This document shows, piece after piece, positions 1 to 9,011 of a stretch of 64,000 nt of DNA. The DNA comes from Rhodospirillaceae bacterium SYSU D60007. Lineage in GTDB: Bacteria > Pseudomonadota > Alphaproteobacteria > Reyranellales > Reyranellaceae. The position numbers and the translations under genes were made by a program. Position 1 is the first letter of the stretch, and every line of letters starts with the position of its first letter. The stretch spans positions 62,001 to 126,000 of the forward strand of contig QOCQ01000005.1 in the NCBI GenBank assembly GCA_003574685.1, in the 5' to 3' direction. The notes beneath the pieces are model-generated. The model did not search any database and had not been told where the DNA came from. It was given only the letters and a program-made list of their open reading frames with translations.

Positions 1-779
1 TCGTCCGCGATCGAGAGCGTGGCCACGAGCTCCACCGGCGCCTCGAAACCGTCGATGGTCATGCGCGCCGTCCAGCTTCCGGGCGGCAGCGTGCGGATCG
101 CCTCCGCCATGGCGCGGCGGCTGCGCGCGATGATCGTCTCCGACAAGTTGTCGAGATCCGTCAGGCCGAACTCGTCCATCATATCGACCAGCCGCGCACT
201 GCCCGTGTCGTTGCAGGCGGCAAGGCCGTAGATGTCGCCCACCACCTGCACCGGCTCGCGCACATTGGTCCTGACGATGCGCAGCAGGTCCCCGTTCATC
301 CTGCCTTCGCGCGCCAGATGCATCATCGGGATCTGCAGGCCCTCGTGATACACCTGCTTGCCGGCCGGGCTCTGGCCGATGCCGCCGATATCGACGACAT
401 GCGTCGTGCTGGCGAACAGGGCCACCGCGCGGCCCTTGTGGAAGGTCGGGCTCACGACGGTGAGGTCGAACAGATGTCCCGTCCCCTTCCACGGATCGTT
501 GGTGATCAGCGCATCGCCGGGCTTCAGCGTGTCGATGGGGTACTCCTTCAGGAAATGCGCGACCGAGCGCGCCATGGAGTTCACGTGTCCAGGCGTGCCC
601 GTCACGGCCTGCGCCAGCATGCGGCCCTGGCGGTCGAACACGCCGGCTGAAATGTCGCCCGCCTCCCGTGCCGAGGTGCTGAAGGCGGTGCGGATCAGGG
701 TCTGCGCCTGCTCCTCGACCACGGAGATCAGCCGGTTCCACAGCACCTGGCTTTCGATCTCGCCAATGCGCGCGCTCAT
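1..779 (-). CDS. Hydantoinase B/oxoprolinase family protein, 3' part off the window
   Basis: The reverse strand from an ATG at 779 reads an uninterrupted HyuB N-terminus of about 259 residues that runs off the left edge, so the C-terminal half is missing. It opens MSARIGEIESQVLWNRLISV and continues with family-typical stretches such as AGDISAGVFDRQGRML, the phosphate/ligand region LITNDPWKGTGHLFDL and HVVDIGGIG. HyuB-type proteins form heteromers with HyuA and hydrolyse cyclic amides such as hydantoins or 5-oxoproline with ATP, or act in the related acetone/acetophenone carboxylases. The start overlaps the HyuA stop (ATGA, 776-779), indicating translational coupling. Substrate cannot be told from sequence. 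Confidence 0.93.
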   Translation of the reverse strand, partial: MSARIGEIESQVLWNRLISVVEEQAQTLIRTAFSTSAREAGDISAGVFDRQGRMLAQAVTGTPGHVNSMARSVAHFLKEYPIDTLKPGDALITNDPWKGTGHLFDLTVVSPTFHKGRAVALFASTTHVVDIGGIGQSPAGKQVYHEGLQIPMMHLAREGRMNGDLLRIVRTNVREPVQVVGDIYGLAACNDTGSARLVDMMDEFGLTDLDNLSETIIARSRRAMAEAIRTLPPGSWTARMTIDGFEAPVELVATLSIAD

Positions 780-2857
780 GGCGGCCTCCTCTCCATGACG
801 ATATGGCCGGCGCGGTTAAGTAAGGCGACAAACCCGGTCGGTACCAGCGTCGAGGTTTCGGCTTCGGTGATGATGGCCGGTCCGGAAACCGGCGCGCCCG
901 GCTCAAGCAGGTCGCGCGGATAGACAACCGCGTCGATGGCCATGCCAGTGCCGGGATCAACCAGCCTGCGCTTGCCCTGCGCAGCGGGTGCCGGGCGCGC
1001 GGGCGCAGGCTCCACCCGCGACGGCAGTTGCTTCTGCTCCGCCAGCGACAAGGTCCAGCTCACTGCCTCGACCTCCAGCCGCGGAATCGTGCGGCCGTAC
1101 AGCGCCTGATAGACGTCCTCGAAGGCTGATCGCAGCGCGTCCGCCCCGCCGCCGGCGAGCGCGGCGGCCGGCACGGGGACGCGCACCTCGTGCCCCTGCC
1201 CGCGATAGCGCATGTAGGCGATCCGCTCCTCGTGCAGGGTGGTGCCCGGCGCGGCGAGGCAGACCACGCTCTCCGCCTCCGCCCGCATGTCGTCGAACAG
1301 CGCCGCCACCATGTCCGGCGCATAGTCGTCCAGCGACACCAGCCGCGTGCGCACGACTTCATAGGAGATCGGCGCCTGCAGGAAGCCGTGCGCCGAGCCC
1401 ACGCCCGCACCGGCCGGCACCAGCACGCGCGCGATGCCCAGCTTCTGCGCGAGGCGCGCGGCATGCAGCGGCGCCGCGCCGCCGAAAGCGATCAGGGTGC
1501 GCCCCGCCATGTCCTTGCCGTTCTCGACCACGTGGACGCGGGCTGCGCTGGCCATCGTTTCGGTCACGAGCTCGGTGATGCCGTAGGCCGATCGCTCAAG
1601 GTCGAGGCCCGTCGCTTGCGAGATCGCCGTGTCGATCGCCTTCTCCGCCGCACCCGGCACCAGGTCGATATGGCCGCCTGCGAAATTCGCGGGGTCGAGC
1701 CAGCCCAGCAGCAGATCAGCATCGGTCACCGTCGGCATGGTGCCGCCGCGTCCGTAGGCAGCCGGCCCCGGCATCGAGCCGGCGCTGTCCGGCCCCACCG
1801 TGATGCGGCCCAGCGGATCGACGCGCGCGATGGAACCGCCGCCGGCGCCGATCTCCACCATGTCGATCACCGGGATGCGGATGGGAATGCCGCTCCCCTT
1901 CACGAACCGCGCGGCGCGGGCAATCTCGAAATGCCGCGACTGCTGCGCGCGCAGATTGTCGATCAGCGTGATCTTGGCGGTGGTGCCGCCCATGTCGAAC
2001 GACAACGCCTTGTCGATGCCGTCCTGCGCCGCCACGGTGAGCGCCATGACGGCGCCGCCGGCCGGACCGGACTCGACCAGGCGGACGGGGAAGCGCCGCG
2101 CGATATCGACCGTGGTGATGCCGCCGGAGGACATGATCAGCAGCAGCGGTGCGGTCGAGCCCAGTTGCCTGAAGCCTTCTTCGAGCCGCCGCAGGTAGCG
2201 TTCCATCACCGGCAGCACATAGGCATTGGCCACCGTGGTCGAGGCCCGCTCGTACTCGCGGATCTCCGGGCACACCTCGCTTGAGATCGAGATGACGGAG
2301 GCCGGGATACGTCGCGCGATGATGTCCCGGACGCGCTGCTCATGGGCGGCGTTCTGGTAGGCGTGCAGAAGGCAGATGGCAACGGCCTCGACGCGCTGTG
2401 CGGCCAGCCGCTCGGCGAGCTGCTCGACTGCCGCTTCGTCCAGCGGCATCAGGACCGAACCGTCCGCGGCGATCCGTTCCGGCACCTCGAAGCGCAGCGG
2501 CCGCGGCACCAGCGGTTCCGGCCGCTCCATATAGATGTCGTACTGTTCGAAGCGGTGCTCGTAGGCGATTTCCAGCGAGTCCCTGAACCCTGCCGTCGTG
2601 ACCAGCGCCGTGCACGCGCCCTTGCGCTCGATCAGGGCATTGGTGGCCAGCGTGGTGCCGTGGATGATCAGACCGAGACGCGCGGGATGCACGCCTGTCT
2701 GCGACAGCACCTTCTGCGTGCCCTCCAGCACGGCGCGCTCGGGCGCATCGTGGCTGGTCAGGATTTTCGACGAGACGCAGCGACCGCCCAGATCCAGCAC
2801 CAGATCGGTGAAGGTGCCGCCGATATCGACGGCGAGACGGATCGGGGAGGCGGCCAT
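776..2857 (-). CDS. Hydantoinase A/oxoprolinase family protein (HyuA-like)
   Basis: A 693-residue protein of the usual HyuA length. The N-terminus has the actin-like ATPase phosphate-1 motif LAVDIGGTFTDLVL, and residues near 280 give the second nucleotide motif FDMGGTTAKITLID. It ends in the hydantoinase A C-terminal domain. It is expected to pair with the downstream HyuB (4-base overlap) as an ATP-dependent cyclic-amide hydrolase or a carboxylase-like enzyme. The ATG at 2857 shares one base with the TGA of the upstream molybdenum hydroxylase (TGATG). A TTG codon directly before it gives the same frame but is the less likely start. The tight coupling suggests the hydroxylase and HyuAB act on the same, unknown, compound, perhaps an N-heterocycle; that last point is inference. 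Confidence 0.94.
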   Translation of the reverse strand: MAASPIRLAVDIGGTFTDLVLDLGGRCVSSKILTSHDAPERAVLEGTQKVLSQTGVHPARLGLIIHGTTLATNALIERKGACTALVTTAGFRDSLEIAYEHRFEQYDIYMERPEPLVPRPLRFEVPERIAADGSVLMPLDEAAVEQLAERLAAQRVEAVAICLLHAYQNAAHEQRVRDIIARRIPASVISISSEVCPEIREYERASTTVANAYVLPVMERYLRRLEEGFRQLGSTAPLLLIMSSGGITTVDIARRFPVRLVESGPAGGAVMALTVAAQDGIDKALSFDMGGTTAKITLIDNLRAQQSRHFEIARAARFVKGSGIPIRIPVIDMVEIGAGGGSIARVDPLGRITVGPDSAGSMPGPAAYGRGGTMPTVTDADLLLGWLDPANFAGGHIDLVPGAAEKAIDTAISQATGLDLERSAYGITELVTETMASAARVHVVENGKDMAGRTLIAFGGAAPLHAARLAQKLGIARVLVPAGAGVGSAHGFLQAPISYEVVRTRLVSLDDYAPDMVAALFDDMRAEAESVVCLAAPGTTLHEERIAYMRYRGQGHEVRVPVPAAALAGGGADALRSAFEDVYQALYGRTIPRLEVEAVSWTLSLAEQKQLPSRVEPAPARPAPAAQGKRRLVDPGTGMAIDAVVYPRDLLEPGAPVSGPAIITEAETSTLVPTGFVALLNRAGHIVMERRPP

Positions 2858-5181
2858 CAATCGCCTGCCCGGGCGGATCGGATGGCCTGCCAGACAGTGA
2901 AGGGCGTGGCAGGCATGTCGAGATGCACGATGCCCAGCGGCGCAAGCGCGTCGAGAACGGCGTTCATCACGGTTTGCGGCGAGGCCATGCAGCCGGCCTG
3001 GCCCGAGCCCTTGACGCCGAGGCGGTTGGAGCGCGTCGGCGCCTCCGCGCTCAGATGCCCGCCGAAGGCCGGCAGGTCAGCTGCGCGCGGCAAGGCGTAG
3101 TCCATCATCGATCCACTCAACTGCTGGCCCGATTGCGGATCGAAGACGACGTGCTCCAGCAGCGCCTGCCCGATGCCCTGCGCCACGCCGCCATGCACCT
3201 GCCCCAGCGTGGCCGCCGGGTGGATCAGCGTGCCGAAATCATCCACCAGCAGGTAACGGTCGAGCCGTACGCGCCCGGTTTCCGGGTCGATCTCGACTTC
3301 CGCGACATGGCAACCGTTGGGAAACGTGTAGAGGTCGCTGGTGTTGTTCCCCAGCGCCTCCAGCCCTGAAGTCATTCCTTCCGGGAGGTTTGCGGGGTCG
3401 CGCGCTGCTGCCGCCACCTCCAAAAGGCCGACCATCCGGTCGGTGTCCCTGAGTCTGAACGCGCCGCCGGTGAACTCCACACGATCGGCAGACTCTTGCA
3501 GCAGGTGCGCCGCGATGCGCCGTCCCTTGTCGATCAGCGCCTCGACGGCAATGACCAGGGCCGTGCCGCCGAGATGCATGGAGCGCGCGCCGCCATGGCC
3601 GCCGCCGCCGGGCAGAAGTTGCGTGTCGCCCTGCTGGAACCTGAATGAGGTCATCGGCAGGCCCAGCATGTCCACTGCGATCTGGGCGTAGGACGTTTCG
3701 TGGCTCTGGCCGTTGGACTGCGTACCCACCGCGAGCGACACCGTGTTGTCCGGCAGAAAGGCCGCGCGCGCGACTTCGTTGGGTGCGCCGCGCGAGGTTT
3801 CGAGGAAGCAGCTCACGCCCATGCCGCGCAGCAGGCCGCGTCCAGCGGAGGCGCGCCGCCTTTGCTCAAAGCCGGCGCGGTCGGCAGCGCGCACGGCATC
3901 CTCGAGATTGGCAGCGAACCGGCCACCGTCGATCTTCATGCCCATCGCGGTGACATGGGGAAACGACGAGATCATGTTGCGCCGCCGCAGCTCGACGGCA
4001 TCGATCCCCGTCTGACGCGCGGCAAGATCGACAAGGCGCTCGATGATGTAGTTGGCTTCGGGCTTGCCCGCGCCGCGATAGGCGTCGATCGGCGGCGTGT
4101 TGGTGAACGCGCCCCGCACCTCCACGGAAATGGCGGGAATCGCATAGACGCCGCCCATGGCGCTTGACGCCGCGGAGGTCGAGCTCAGCGGGCCGTTGGA
4201 CGAGAGATAGGCGCCCATGTTGGCAACCGCGCGCACTTCCAAAGCGAGGAAGCGGCCGGACTCATCCAGGGCCAGTCGCGCCGTCGCGGCATAATCGCGG
4301 CCGTGCGTCGAGCTGACGAAATCCTCCATCCGCTCGCCAATCCAGCACACCGGCCTGCCCAGGCGCCGTGCCGCATACAGCACCAGCACCCATTCAGGAT
4401 AGACGAAGTTCTTCATACCGAAGCCGCCGCCCACATCAGGGACGGTGAGCCGCATGCGTTCCGGCGGAACACGAAACACTGCCTCGGCGAGCTGCCGGCG
4501 GATGCCATGCACGGCTTGCCCGGTGAGGGTGAGATGCATCGCGCCGGAAGCGGCATCGAACGCGCCCACCGCCGCCCGCGTCTCCATCGGCGCTGGCACG
4601 AGGCGGTTGTTGGTCAGTGCCGCCGAAACGACGTGCGTGGCTGAAGCCATCGCTGTCTTGACCTGGTCAGCATCGCCCCGGCGAAACAGGAAGGCCGAGT
4701 TTCCCGGCGCCTGCGGCCAGATCTGCGGCGCGCCTTCCTTCACGGCGGCGCTCGCATCCACCACACAGGGCAATGGGCTGTACTCTATGTCGATCAGCTC
4801 GGCGGCATCGAGCGCGGCGGTCACGCTCTGCGCAACGATGCACACCACCGGATCGCCGACATGCCTAACCCTGCCACGCGCCAGCGCCGGCCGCGGCGGC
4901 ACCACGATCGGCTCGACGGTGTCCAGCACCGTGATGCACGGCAGATCGCCAATTCCGTCAGCAGCAAGATCGGCCTCGGTCAGGACGGCAACGACGCCGG
5001 GCGTCTTGACCGCGCGCGACACATCGATGCGATCGATACTGGCGTGGCCATGCGTCGATCGGACAACGTACGTGTGAAGGCAGCCGTGCGGCAGGTGATT
5101 GGCGACGTAAGTCCCCCTCCCGGTCAGGAACCGTCGGTCCTCGACACGGCGCAGCGACTGCCCCTGGTAACGATCCGCCAC
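2857..5181 (-). CDS. Xanthine dehydrogenase/CO dehydrogenase-family molybdopterin-binding large subunit
   Basis: A protein of about 774 residues. The N-terminal aldehyde oxidase/xanthine dehydrogenase a/b hammerhead begins at SLRRVEDRRFLTGRGTYV. The molybdopterin-binding domain shows DVGGGFGMKNFVYPEW and DAYRGAGKPEANYIIERL. Such subunits hydroxylate aromatic or carbonyl carbons with a molybdenum-cytosine dinucleotide and normally need separate FAD and 2Fe-2S subunits, neither of which is in the window. I chose the GTG at 5181, eight bases after the SDR stop, because it gives the family-typical N-terminus; longer in-frame starts would run through the SDR gene. Odd: the invariant C-terminal catalytic glutamate (usual GxGEAG) reads GSGQAG, so residue 728 is Gln. 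It overlaps hyuA by one base. Confidence 0.9.
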   Translation of the reverse strand: MADRYQGQSLRRVEDRRFLTGRGTYVANHLPHGCLHTYVVRSTHGHASIDRIDVSRAVKTPGVVAVLTEADLAADGIGDLPCITVLDTVEPIVVPPRPALARGRVRHVGDPVVCIVAQSVTAALDAAELIDIEYSPLPCVVDASAAVKEGAPQIWPQAPGNSAFLFRRGDADQVKTAMASATHVVSAALTNNRLVPAPMETRAAVGAFDAASGAMHLTLTGQAVHGIRRQLAEAVFRVPPERMRLTVPDVGGGFGMKNFVYPEWVLVLYAARRLGRPVCWIGERMEDFVSSTHGRDYAATARLALDESGRFLALEVRAVANMGAYLSSNGPLSSTSAASSAMGGVYAIPAISVEVRGAFTNTPPIDAYRGAGKPEANYIIERLVDLAARQTGIDAVELRRRNMISSFPHVTAMGMKIDGGRFAANLEDAVRAADRAGFEQRRRASAGRGLLRGMGVSCFLETSRGAPNEVARAAFLPDNTVSLAVGTQSNGQSHETSYAQIAVDMLGLPMTSFRFQQGDTQLLPGGGGHGGARSMHLGGTALVIAVEALIDKGRRIAAHLLQESADRVEFTGGAFRLRDTDRMVGLLEVAAAARDPANLPEGMTSGLEALGNNTSDLYTFPNGCHVAEVEIDPETGRVRLDRYLLVDDFGTLIHPAATLGQVHGGVAQGIGQALLEHVVFDPQSGQQLSGSMMDYALPRAADLPAFGGHLSAEAPTRSNRLGVKGSGQAGCMASPQTVMNAVLDALAPLGIVHLDMPATPFTVWQAIRSARAGD

Positions 5182-5189
5182 CGGCGCGC

Positions 5190-5936
5190 CTACAATCCCT
5201 GCGCGCCGGCCACGGCGATCGTCTGGCCGGTGACCCACGAGGCGAGCGGCGAGGCGAGGAAAAGGGCGACGTTCGCGACTTCCTCGGGATGGCCCATGCG
5301 CCCGAACGGAATCGACGCCAGCGTCGCGTTGTACAGTGCGGGGTTCTCCGTCTTGCGGCGATCCCAGACGCCGCCGGCAAACTCGATCGATCCGGGCGCG
5401 ATGCAATTCACGCGCACGCGGTCCTTCGCGTACATCGCCGCCTGCGTTGTGGTGTAGTGAATCACCGCCGCCTTGATGGCACCATAGGGCGGCTGCCGGC
5501 CGGAGGGATGCAGGGCCGCAATCGACGAGATATTGACCACGCTGCCCTGAGTCTTCGCCAGCGCCGGCAGCGCTTCCTGCGTGGCATGCACGATGGCCAG
5601 CATGTCGACGGCGAGGCTGCTGGTCCAGCCCTTGTCATCATCCGAGGCGCCGAAGGCCGAAGCGTTGTTGACCAGCAGGTCGAGCCCGCCCAGCGCACCG
5701 ATGGCGTCGCGCACATACCGGCGCACATCGTCTCCGCGCGCGAGGTCGACGCTGGCGGCATGCGCCTTGCGGCCAAGCTTCTCGATTTCGCTGCGGGTCT
5801 GCTCCAGCGCGGCGGGATCGCGCGCGCAGATCGACACATCGCCGCCGGCCGCGGCGAAGCCCAGCGCGATCGCGCGGCCGATACCCCGGCTGCCGCCACA
5901 GACAATTGCCTTCTTGCCCGCGAAGTCGATTTTCAT
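5190..5936 (-). CDS. Short-chain dehydrogenase/reductase (SDR)
   Basis: A 248-residue classical SDR. The Rossmann glycine motif is GGSRGIG at residues 14-20, the NNAS motif is near residue 90, and catalytic Ser138, Tyr151 and Lys155 lie in NISSIAALHPSGRQPPYGAIK. It should oxidise or reduce an alcohol/carbonyl with NAD(P)(H). The ATG at 5936 is preceded by GCAGGAGA at proper spacing. It is the first gene of the minus-strand operon SDR - molybdenum hydroxylase - hyuA - hyuB, and is separated by 46 bases from a divergent hydrolase gene, so a bidirectional promoter probably lies in that gap. Substrate unknown. Confidence 0.93.
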   Translation of the reverse strand: MKIDFAGKKAIVCGGSRGIGRAIALGFAAAGGDVSICARDPAALEQTRSEIEKLGRKAHAASVDLARGDDVRRYVRDAIGALGGLDLLVNNASAFGASDDDKGWTSSLAVDMLAIVHATQEALPALAKTQGSVVNISSIAALHPSGRQPPYGAIKAAVIHYTTTQAAMYAKDRVRVNCIAPGSIEFAGGVWDRRKTENPALYNATLASIPFGRMGHPEEVANVALFLASPLASWVTGQTIAVAGAQGL

Positions 5937-5982
5937 GAGGCTGTCTCCTGCAAGGGATCGAGGCTGCCGAGGGAGGACTGTG

Positions 5983-6744
5983 ATGCCATTCTACGAAAGG
6001 GGCGCTGTCCGCATCCACTACGAAGAGGCGGGGTCGGGCTTTCCGCTTCTGGTGATTCCCGGCGGCGGCCTGAACTCCACCATCGGCTTTCTCAGCGGCA
6101 ACGCACCGTTCAATGCCATGGACGCGCTGAAGGACCGCTACCGCTGCATCACGATGGACCTGCGCAACGCCAATGGCGGCCGGTCCTCCGGCCCTCTGGA
6201 AGCCGATCGCCCGTGGGATGCCTATACGGATGACCATATCGGCCTCATGGATCATCTCGGCATCCGGCAGTTCCTCGTGGTGGGCTACTGCATCGGCGGG
6301 CCGTTCATCTGGAACCTCATCAAGCGCGCGCCGGACCGCGTGGCAGCGGCGGTGCTGGTTCAGCCCAGCGGCTTCCGCCCGGAGCTGCCGGACCAGTTCT
6401 ATACGAACAACATGGCCAACTGGGGCCCCGCACTCTGCGCCCGCCGGCCCGAGATCACCATGGAGATGGTGAGCGCGTTCCTCAGCAAGATGTACCGCGA
6501 TAACGCCGACTTCGTGTTCACCGTGACGCGCGATTTCGTGCGCGCCTGCCAGACGCCGGTGCTGGTGCTGCCGGACGACATCCCGCCCCATCCCTATGCC
6601 GTGGCCATGGAGTCGGTACGGCTGGCGCCGAAATCCGAAGTGAGCCTCTATCCGTGGAAGGAGCCGAAGGAGATGATCCCGGTCGTGGTGCGCCAGGTGC
6701 GCAGCTTCCTGCGCGCGCACCAGCCGGCGGCCGCCGCGCGCTGA
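5983..6744 (+). CDS. Alpha/beta-fold hydrolase with Cys in the nucleophile elbow
   Basis: A 253-residue alpha/beta hydrolase fold protein. The oxyanion-hole region is LLVIPGGGLNST, and the nucleophile elbow reads VVGYCIGGP, so Cys103 stands where most relatives have Ser (GxSxG). The usual C-terminal G-H motif is replaced by SLYPWKEPKEM and no catalytic His is evident there. It may be a dienelactone-hydrolase-like thiol hydrolase or a non-hydrolytic member. The start ATG at 5983 has the ribosome site GGGAGGA at 5971-5977; a much longer in-frame extension upstream would run antisense through the SDR gene and is rejected. It is divergent from the SDR and convergent (4-base gap) with the CitE-like gene. 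Confidence 0.88.
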   Translation: MPFYERGAVRIHYEEAGSGFPLLVIPGGGLNSTIGFLSGNAPFNAMDALKDRYRCITMDLRNANGGRSSGPLEADRPWDAYTDDHIGLMDHLGIRQFLVVGYCIGGPFIWNLIKRAPDRVAAAVLVQPSGFRPELPDQFYTNNMANWGPALCARRPEITMEMVSAFLSKMYRDNADFVFTVTRDFVRACQTPVLVLPDDIPPHPYAVAMESVRLAPKSEVSLYPWKEPKEMIPVVVRQVRSFLRAHQPAAAAR

Positions 6745-6748
6745 TCTC

Positions 6749-7621
6749 TCAGCGCACGCGGGCCAGCAGGCGGCGGGCACGCTCCACCACGGGCAGGTCG
6801 ATCATCGCGCCCTCGAAGGCAACGGCGCCCTGCCCTGCCGCCACGGCCTGCTCGAATGCCGCGATCAGGCGGCGGGCGCGGTCGGCCTCGACGGTGCTGA
6901 CGCCATACTCCTCGTTGATGATCGGCACGTGCGCGGGATGGATGCAGGCTGTGCAGGCGAAGCCCAGCCCGCGTGAGCGCTTGAGGCTTTCTCGGTAGCC
7001 CTCAAGATCGGAGAAGTCGGCGAAACGGCCCACCGAACCCAGCGGCAGTATGCCGGCCGCCCGCGCCGCGGCGACCACGAGCATGGCGTAGACATAGAGC
7101 GCGTCACCGGTCGGTGTGCCGCCCAGCTCGGTCGCGAGGTCCTCGGCGCCAATGCCCAGCGCCACCACGCGCGGATCCGCGGCGGCAATGGCACCCAGCG
7201 CCGCAATCGCCTCGGGCGTCTCGACAATAGCGATAAAGCGAACGCTGCCGGTTTGCAGCCCGCTCGCCGCCTCGCGCACGGCCACCACCTCGGACAGCAG
7301 CTTCACATGCTCCGGCCCCATCACCTTGGGCAGCATCAGCGCCGACACGCCCGGCAACACGGCGGCGGCGATATCCAGCGTTGCCATCTCCATCGGCCGG
7401 TTGATGCGCACCACCACGTCGGCGCCGCCCTGCGCCACCGTCTTCACAGCGGCCGGCAATGCGCGGCGGGCGGCGTCCTTCTCGGCCGGTGCGATCGAAT
7501 CTTCGAGGTCGAGGATGATGGCATCAGCGCCCCTTGTGTGCGCCTTCGCAACAAAGTTCTCCTTCGTCACCGGCACGAACAGCAGCGAACGCCAGGTCGG
7601 CAGATCGGGGCGGACAGGCAT
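6749..7621 (-). CDS. HpcH/HpaI-CitE family CoA ester lyase
   Basis: A 290-residue protein of the citrate-lyase beta-subunit-like family. Conserved patches include RSLLFVPVTKENFVAKA at the N-terminus, ILDLEDSIAPAEKDAAR, the CoA/metal-binding IVETPEAIAAL with GIGAEDLATELG, and the C-terminal ACIHPAHVPIINEEYG. Members cleave (3S)-malyl-CoA, citramalyl-CoA or similar beta-hydroxyacyl-CoAs with Mg2+. It follows the CaiB-type CoA-transferase by 14 bases on the same strand and is therefore probably its operon partner. With the hydratase at 9012-9878 it resembles the lyase of itaconate or mesaconate degradation; exact substrate is inference. Confidence 0.9.
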   Translation of the reverse strand: MPVRPDLPTWRSLLFVPVTKENFVAKAHTRGADAIILDLEDSIAPAEKDAARRALPAAVKTVAQGGADVVVRINRPMEMATLDIAAAVLPGVSALMLPKVMGPEHVKLLSEVVAVREAASGLQTGSVRFIAIVETPEAIAALGAIAAADPRVVALGIGAEDLATELGGTPTGDALYVYAMLVVAAARAAGILPLGSVGRFADFSDLEGYRESLKRSRGLGFACTACIHPAHVPIINEEYGVSTVEADRARRLIAAFEQAVAAGQGAVAFEGAMIDLPVVERARRLLARVR

Positions 7622-7635
7622 GGCAGACCTCGCGC

Positions 7636-8844
7636 TCAGGAAGACGGGGGAACGATCGCAGCGCCGGAGGTTACGAGATCGTCGATTTCGGCCTGGCTGT
7701 AACCTGCCTCGGCGAGCACCGAAACCGTGTGTTCTCCCAGCAGTGGCGCATGAGTCTCGTCCTCGCGGGCGCCGCCGGAAAAGACGTTGGCGACCCGGGT
7801 GCGGCGGATGCGTCCCTCGCTGGGATGATCCTCGGCACCGAAGAAGCCGACATCGTTCAGGTGCGGATCCTCGAGCAGATCATCGATGGAATTGTAGCGT
7901 GCCGCCGGCACATCGAGCTTTTCGAAGATCACCAGCCATTCCGCCGTGGTCTTCTGCGCCAGGCCCTGGCGACGCACCTCGAAGTACTCGGCGGCGTGCG
8001 CGGTGCGTACAGCGGCACTGCTGAAGCGCGGATCGGCTTTCAGCTCGGGGCGGCCGATGGCGTCGAAGAAGGCAAAGGCCTGCGCGTTGGTGTTCGGCCC
8101 GACGGTGATGTACCCGTCTTTTGTGGGCAACGGCCGGTAGTCGGGACTGAGCAGACGGTTGTCGCCGCTGGGCCCGACGGGCGGATCGAAGGTCGCGCCG
8201 CCGAGATGCTCGCTGCTGACGAACGAGGCCATGTTCTCGAACATCGGCACGTCGATCGCCTCGCCCTTGCCGGTCTTCTCGCGGCGATAGAGCGCGAAAC
8301 CGATGCACTGGGCGGCGATCAGGCCCGTGACATGATCGGTCATCACCATCGGCACGAAGCGCGGCTCGCCGGTGGCGCGCTCGAAGGTGCCGGCCACGCC
8401 CGACAGGCTTTGCACGATGGGATCATAGGCCGGACGGTTGAAGTACCGCCCGCCGCGGCCGAAGGCGAGGATCGAGCAATGGATCAGGCGCACATTGAGT
8501 GGCGAAAGTCCGCTCCAGTCGAGCCCGGCCCGCGCCAGTCCTTCGGGCCGCACATTGCTGACGAAGACATCGGCGCCAGCGATCAGGCGACGCATCGCCA
8601 CCATGCCGTCGGCGTGCTTCAGGTCCAGGCAGACCGAGCGCTTGTTGCGGTTGAAGTTGATGAACTTGCCCGACATGCCGGCATGGCGGCTGCCCTGCGC
8701 CATGGTGCGCAGCAGGTCGCCGCCCGGCGCCTCGACCTTGATGACGTCAGCGCCCTGGTCCGCCAGCGTGCGCGTGCAGATCGGGCCGACCACCACCGTC
8801 GTGAGATCGATCACCCGCACCCCCGCCAGCGGCCCCCCGGTCAT
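7636..8844 (-). CDS. CaiB/BaiF family (class III) CoA-transferase
   Basis: A 402-residue class III CoA-transferase. It starts with MTGGPLAGVRVIDLTTVVVG and has the CoA-binding TLADQGADVIKVEAPGGD. The catalytic aspartate is Asp141 in RPAYDPIVQSLSGVAG, which forms the acyl-anhydride intermediate. It should move CoA between an acyl-CoA donor and a carboxylic acid. It is followed at 14 bases by the CitE-like lyase. Its start lies 28 bases from the dispersed repeat at 8872-8998, beyond which is the hydratase gene on the same strand. The neighbourhood suggests a dicarboxylate such as itaconate or mesaconate as acceptor; this is inference from gene content. Confidence 0.93.
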   Translation of the reverse strand: MTGGPLAGVRVIDLTTVVVGPICTRTLADQGADVIKVEAPGGDLLRTMAQGSRHAGMSGKFINFNRNKRSVCLDLKHADGMVAMRRLIAGADVFVSNVRPEGLARAGLDWSGLSPLNVRLIHCSILAFGRGGRYFNRPAYDPIVQSLSGVAGTFERATGEPRFVPMVMTDHVTGLIAAQCIGFALYRREKTGKGEAIDVPMFENMASFVSSEHLGGATFDPPVGPSGDNRLLSPDYRPLPTKDGYITVGPNTNAQAFAFFDAIGRPELKADPRFSSAAVRTAHAAEYFEVRRQGLAQKTTAEWLVIFEKLDVPAARYNSIDDLLEDPHLNDVGFFGAEDHPSEGRIRRTRVANVFSGGAREDETHAPLLGEHTVSVLAEAGYSQAEIDDLVTSGAAIVPPSS

Positions 8845-8871
8845 GCCACGCGTGCCCGCGCTGCCTTCAAA

Positions 8872-8998
8872 AACCTTCCCCCGGAGGGGGAAGGTGCCCC
8901 GAAGGGGCGGAAGGGGGATGGTGCAACATCTGCGGCGTCATGCTTGTTGAGGCATCCCCCTTCCGGCGCTGCAGCCACCTTCCCCTCCGGGGGAAGGT
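8872..8998. repeat. Dispersed palindromic intergenic repeat, copy 1
   Basis: Two inverted arms of about 48 bases each carry an inner palindrome (CCTTCCCCCGGAGGGGGAAGG in the left arm, with one base less in the right arm). They flank a core of about 30 bases containing GGTGCAACATCTGCGGCGTC. A second copy lies at 11184-11325 in the opposite orientation, sharing arms and core start. There is no coding capacity. It fills nearly the whole gap between the CaiB start and the hydratase stop, so it may form a strong RNA hairpin within a polycistronic message. It looks like a REP/MITE-type element; its family is not recognised. Confidence 0.85.
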
Positions 8999-9011
8999 AA
9001 CGGCGTGTCCA

